Under the pieces are notes generated by a model that searched no databases, was not told the DNA's origin, and saw only the letters and a program-made list of their open reading frames with translations. 8,667 bases of DNA from Pseudomonadota bacterium (GTDB lineage Bacteria > Pseudomonadota > Alphaproteobacteria > Acetobacterales > Acetobacteraceae): the NCBI GenBank assembly GCA_021805485.1, contig JAJZFF010000491.1, positions 1,459 to 10,125 of the forward strand, written 5' to 3'. Positions 6,265-8,667 of this stretch are shown here, piece after piece; the stretch's first letter is position 1; each line of letters starts with the position of its first letter. The position numbers and the translations under genes are program-made.

Positions 6265-7351
6265 TGTGCCGTGGCGGGTCGAGGTAGAGCGGGCTCTGCA
6301 GGTAGTGGCGCAGCCAGAACCGCGCGAGCACACCGAGCGTCGCGGTGACCGGCACGGCCAGCAGGACGCCAAGGAAGCCGAAGGTCTCCGCACCTGCGAA
6401 CAGTGCGAAAATCACCCAGACGGAGGAGAGGCCGAGCCGGTCGCCGAGAAATCGCGGTGCGACCACATAGTCGTTCAGCAACTGGCCGATCACGAAGATA
6501 CCGCCGACGACCAGTACGTGGTCGAGACCGCCGAACTGGCCGAGGGCGAGCACGATCGAGGAGACCGCGCCAACGATGGTGCCGACATACGGAATGAAGG
6601 ACAGCAGCCCGGCGGTGAGGCCGACCACAAGGCCGAGATTGAGACCCGCGATCGTCAACGTCGCCGCGTAGAAGACGCCGAGAAACAGGCAGCATATCGC
6701 CTGGCCACGCAGCCAGGCATTCAGGATCCGGCTGATCTCGCGCGCGAGGTTGCGGATCACGCTTTCATATGATCGAGGCAGCCATGAATCGAGCCGCCCC
6801 ATGACCAGCGGCCAGTCGCGCAGGAAGTAGAACGCGACGATCGGCGTGATCACCAGAAGGGTGAGGATGTTGAACAGCGCAAAGCCGGTTCCCAGCACCT
6901 GGCGCGCCGCCGAACCCGCGAAATTCACGATCGCTCCTGCCTCGTTGCTGACCAGGGACTGCAGCTTGTTCGAGACGAAACCGGAGCCGAAGCGGGCCTG
7001 GATGAGGCTGATCTGATGGGCGGTAAATTTCTGCAACCCGGCGATCATGCCCGGCAACTGCTGGGCGAGCAGGCTGATCTGCGCCGAAATCAGCGGATAA
7101 AGCAGCAGCGCGCAGAGGCCGACGCCGGCGATCATCGCGAGCAGCATGATGATTGCCCCGAGGGATCGGGGCAGGCCCAGCCGGTGCAGGGCGGAGACCG
7201 CAGGGTCGAGGAAATAGGCGATGCCGGCCGCCGCAACAAAGGGCAGCAGGATTGCCGAGAACAGGCGCAGGAACAGCACGAGCAGCAGCAGTCCTGCCGC
7301 GATCCAGCCGAAGCGCTGCCAGCGGAAGCCGGTTCCGGTCACGTCGCTCAT
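6257..7351 (-). CDS. AI-2E family (PerM/TqsA-like) membrane transporter
   Basis: A 364-residue polytopic inner-membrane protein of the usual length for the AI-2E transporter family (formerly UPF0118). Two hydrophobic segments lie at about 14-48 and another at 62-88. A soluble amphipathic stretch runs from about 90 to 140, with membrane segments again at about 145-177 and several from 213 to 345. Family features include ITPIVAFYFLRDW (168-180), SFIPYVGTIVG (251-261) and GQLLNDYVVAPRFLG (289-303). Members have been linked to autoinducer-2 export (TqsA) or sodium/proton antiport; the sequence does not say which applies here. The ATG at 7351 suits the family's N-terminus, but a pyrimidine-rich CTCTCTC precedes it where a Shine-Dalgarno would be expected. 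The frame stays open upstream to 7516, into purM, but those 55 codons look non-coding. It is the first gene of the leftward group with hdaA and ppk1. Confidence 0.9.
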   Translation of the reverse strand: MSDVTGTGFRWQRFGWIAAGLLLLVLFLRLFSAILLPFVAAAGIAYFLDPAVSALHRLGLPRSLGAIIMLLAMIAGVGLCALLLYPLISAQISLLAQQLPGMIAGLQKFTAHQISLIQARFGSGFVSNKLQSLVSNEAGAIVNFAGSAARQVLGTGFALFNILTLLVITPIVAFYFLRDWPLVMGRLDSWLPRSYESVIRNLAREISRILNAWLRGQAICCLFLGVFYAATLTIAGLNLGLVVGLTAGLLSFIPYVGTIVGAVSSIVLALGQFGGLDHVLVVGGIFVIGQLLNDYVVAPRFLGDRLGLSSVWVIFALFAGAETFGFLGVLLAVPVTATLGVLARFWLRHYLQSPLYLDPPRHSA

Positions 7352-7372
7352 GAGAGAGATCGGCCGCCCGAG

Positions 7373-7402
7373 TTGCCTTGCAGGTCGCGCTGTGGTGATA
7401 AC
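7373..7402 (+). promoter_or_regulatory. Weak candidate sigma-70-type promoter for purM
   Basis: TTGCCT (7373-7378) and GATAAC (7397-7402) are separated by 18 nt, each matching four of six bases of the housekeeping consensus. They lie upstream of purM in the divergent intergenic region, just before the 14-nt palindrome. Alphaproteobacterial promoters are hard to call by eye, so this is only a candidate. Confidence 0.25.
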
Positions 7403-7405
7403 CGC

Positions 7406-7419
7406 GCCATCGCGATGGC
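7406..7419. promoter_or_regulatory. Perfect 14-nt palindrome in the permease/purM divergent region, candidate operator
   Basis: GCCATCGCGATGGC reads identically on both strands. It sits between the divergent permease and purM starts, 54 nt from the permease ATG and 86 nt from the purM ATG, immediately after the candidate purM -10 element. The length and symmetry suit a dimeric repressor site. The rest of the 154-nt region (7352-7505) holds only the purM ribosome-binding site as a further recognisable element. No known regulator motif is recognised. Confidence 0.35.
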
Positions 7420-7505
7420 CGGGGTTGGCCCGGGTGGCGGCATTGTGCTGCTGAGCAGGGTGGCCGAAGCATCCATGAACCGAGACTAGCGCATCGGAGG
7501 CGGGC

Positions 7506-8576
7506 ATGACCAGCAAGGACGACCGGAACGGTGAAACCTATCGTGCCGCCGGTGTGGACATCGAGGCGGGCGATGCTCTGGTCGAGGCCATCAAGCCGCT
7601 GGCGAAGGCGACGACGCGGGCCGGGGTGCTTGGCGGGATCGGCGGGTTCGGTGCCCTGTTCGATCCCCGCGCGGCAGGGTTCACCGATCCCGTGCTGGTC
7701 GCGACGACGGACGGCGTGGGCACCAAGTTGCGGCTGGCGATCGACACCGGCATTCACGATACGGTTGGCATCGACCTTGTTGCCATGTGCGTCAACGATC
7801 TGGTCGTGCAGGGGGCGGAGCCGCTGTTCTTCCTCGACTATTTCGCGACCGGGCGGCTCGATGCCGCGATTGCGGCGCGGGTGATCGCCGGTATCGCCGA
7901 GGGATGCCGGCAGGTCGGGTGCGCACTCACCGGCGGCGAGACGGCGGAAATGCCGGGCATGTATGGCGCGGGAGACTACGACCTTGCCGGCTTCGCGGTT
8001 GGCGCGGCCGAGCGCGGCCACCTGCTGCCCGAGGGCGTCGCCCCTGGCGACATCCTGCTGGGCCTGCCCAGCACAGGCGTGCATTCCAACGGGTTTTCGC
8101 TGGTCCGCCGGATCATCGAAACTGCCGGACTCGGGCTTGACGCGCCGTCGCCCTTCGCGCCGGGACAGACGCTCGGCGCGGCACTGATGGCGCCGACGGC
8201 GCTCTATGTCCGCCCGGTGCTGGCGCTGGAGCGGGCGGGGTTGCTGCGCGCCGCTGCGCACATTACCGGCGGCGGCCTGCCGGGGAATCTGCCGCGGGTG
8301 CTGCCCGAGGGCACCGCGGCGGTGATTGATCAGGCCTGGCCAGTGCCGCCGGTGTTTTCCTGGCTGGCGCGAGCCGGAAATGTCGCGGCGGAGGAGATGC
8401 TGCGCGTGTTCAACTGCGGGATCGGGATGGTGCTGGTGGTTCGGCCGGCGGACGAGTCGGCGGCGCGGGCGCTGTTGGCAGAGGCCGGGATCGAGCCGCA
8501 CCGCCTTGGCGGGATTACCAACGCCTCCGGCGCGCCGGGCGTGACGATCGAGCGGGCGGACACACTCTTCGCATGA
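7506..8576 (+). CDS. purM: Phosphoribosylformylglycinamidine cyclo-ligase (AIR synthetase)
   Basis: A 356-residue cytoplasmic enzyme of de novo purine synthesis that converts FGAM and ATP to aminoimidazole ribonucleotide (AIR). Family blocks appear in order. [13 protein letters not shown] is at 11-23, and GGFGALFD at 46-53. [10 protein letters not shown] (66-75) and [12 protein letters not shown] (88-99) form the nucleotide/dimer core. [11 protein letters not shown] (102-112), [13 protein letters not shown] (141-153) and [11 protein letters not shown] (191-201) follow. [13 protein letters not shown] (252-264) and FNCGIGM (302-308) complete the C-terminal half. No key block is missing and the length is normal. 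The start is firm: GGAGG at 7496-7500 lies 5 nt before the ATG, and an in-frame stop (TAG 7488-7490) lies just upstream. It is transcribed divergently from the permease gene. Its stop overlaps the purN start as ATGA, the common purMN arrangement, implying translational coupling. Confidence 0.98.
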   Translation: MTSKDDRNGETYRAAGVDIEAGDALVEAIKPLAKATTRAGVLGGIGGFGALFDPRAAGFTDPVLVATTDGVGTKLRLAIDTGIHDTVGIDLVAMCVNDLVVQGAEPLFFLDYFATGRLDAAIAARVIAGIAEGCRQVGCALTGGETAEMPGMYGAGDYDLAGFAVGAAERGHLLPEGVAPGDILLGLPSTGVHSNGFSLVRRIIETAGLGLDAPSPFAPGQTLGAALMAPTALYVRPVLALERAGLLRAAAHITGGGLPGNLPRVLPEGTAAVIDQAWPVPPVFSWLARAGNVAAEEMLRVFNCGIGMVLVVRPADESAARALLAEAGIEPHRLGGITNASGAPGVTIERADTLFA

Positions 8577-8667
8577 AGCGCCGCGTCGGCATCCTGATTT
8601 CCGGGCGCGGCTCGAACATGGAGGCGCTGATCGCCGCGTCGGCGGCGGCGGACGATCCGGCCGAGAT
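8573..8667 (+). CDS. purN: Phosphoribosylglycinamide formyltransferase, 3' partial
   Basis: Only the first 31 codons are present before the window ends. The protein begins [20 protein letters not shown]. The [15 protein letters not shown] block is the N-terminal signature of PurN, the formyl-tetrahydrofolate-dependent GAR transformylase, where the GRGSN loop binds the phosphate of the GAR substrate. The ATG overlaps the purM stop as ATGA, so translation is probably coupled to purM; no separate strong ribosome-binding site is seen. PurN supplies an early step, producing FGAR, in the same pathway as PurM. Despite the short visible length, the motif and the purM neighbour make the assignment firm. 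Confidence 0.95.
   Translation, partial: MKRRVGILISGRGSNMEALIAASAAADDPAE

Noticed and set aside
5822..6772. A 316-codon plus-strand frame opposite hdaA and the permease
   Set aside because: It spans two real minus-strand genes, and its composition is polar and repetitive with no motif.
6765..8501. A 578-codon open frame on the minus strand across the purM region
   Set aside because: It lies antisense to the clearly real purM and runs into the permease gene in another frame. Its translation is Arg/His/Gln/Pro-rich with no domain, as expected of a shadow frame in GC-rich DNA.
1..8667. CRISPR arrays, rRNA or tRNA genes, insertion sequences, diversity-generating repeats
   Set aside because: Reading both strands gave no regularly spaced repeats, transposase-like proteins, reverse transcriptase or RNA-gene signatures.

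Overview
The window is GC-rich chromosomal DNA that most resembles an alphaproteobacterium. The gene order purN-purM / AI-2E-family permease / hdaA / ppk1 and the protein style fit Rhodospirillales, probably Acetobacteraceae. This placement is inferred from gene content and not from a search. The window has two parts.

Left third (1-3337, + strand): the distal end of a phage-derived gene cluster, either a prophage or a domesticated phage-like element. It begins inside a large modular protein with a LamG-like lectin fold, a GQSN-type SGNH esterase domain and a C-terminal beta-rich region, which suits a virion tail or host-surface-modifying protein. Four small, tightly packed genes follow: a coiled-coil protein with a C-terminal membrane anchor (XhlA-like), a small holin-like membrane protein, an Rz-like inner-membrane spanin and an Rz1-like outer-membrane lipoprotein. 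Together they look like the membrane-acting part of a lysis cassette. No endolysin, integrase or attachment site is visible in the window.

Right two thirds (3307-8667): core chromosomal genes. A leftward three-gene group runs AI-2E-family permease, then hdaA (regulatory inactivation of DnaA), then ppk1 (polyphosphate kinase), with a small overlap and a 30-nt gap between them. Divergently transcribed purM and purN carry out purine biosynthesis steps, with purN cut by the window end. The 154-nt divergent intergenic region holds a perfect 14-nt palindrome that could be an operator.

The two parts meet tail to tail. The last 31 nt of the spanin lipoprotein gene overlap the last 31 nt of ppk1 on the opposite strand, leaving no intergenic spacer at the phage/core boundary. 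The most useful points to check are this junction, the modular esterase, and the hdaA start codon, where a non-ATG start would restore a sliding-clamp-binding motif. I found no clear evidence of a wholly new system; most of the window is recognisable.
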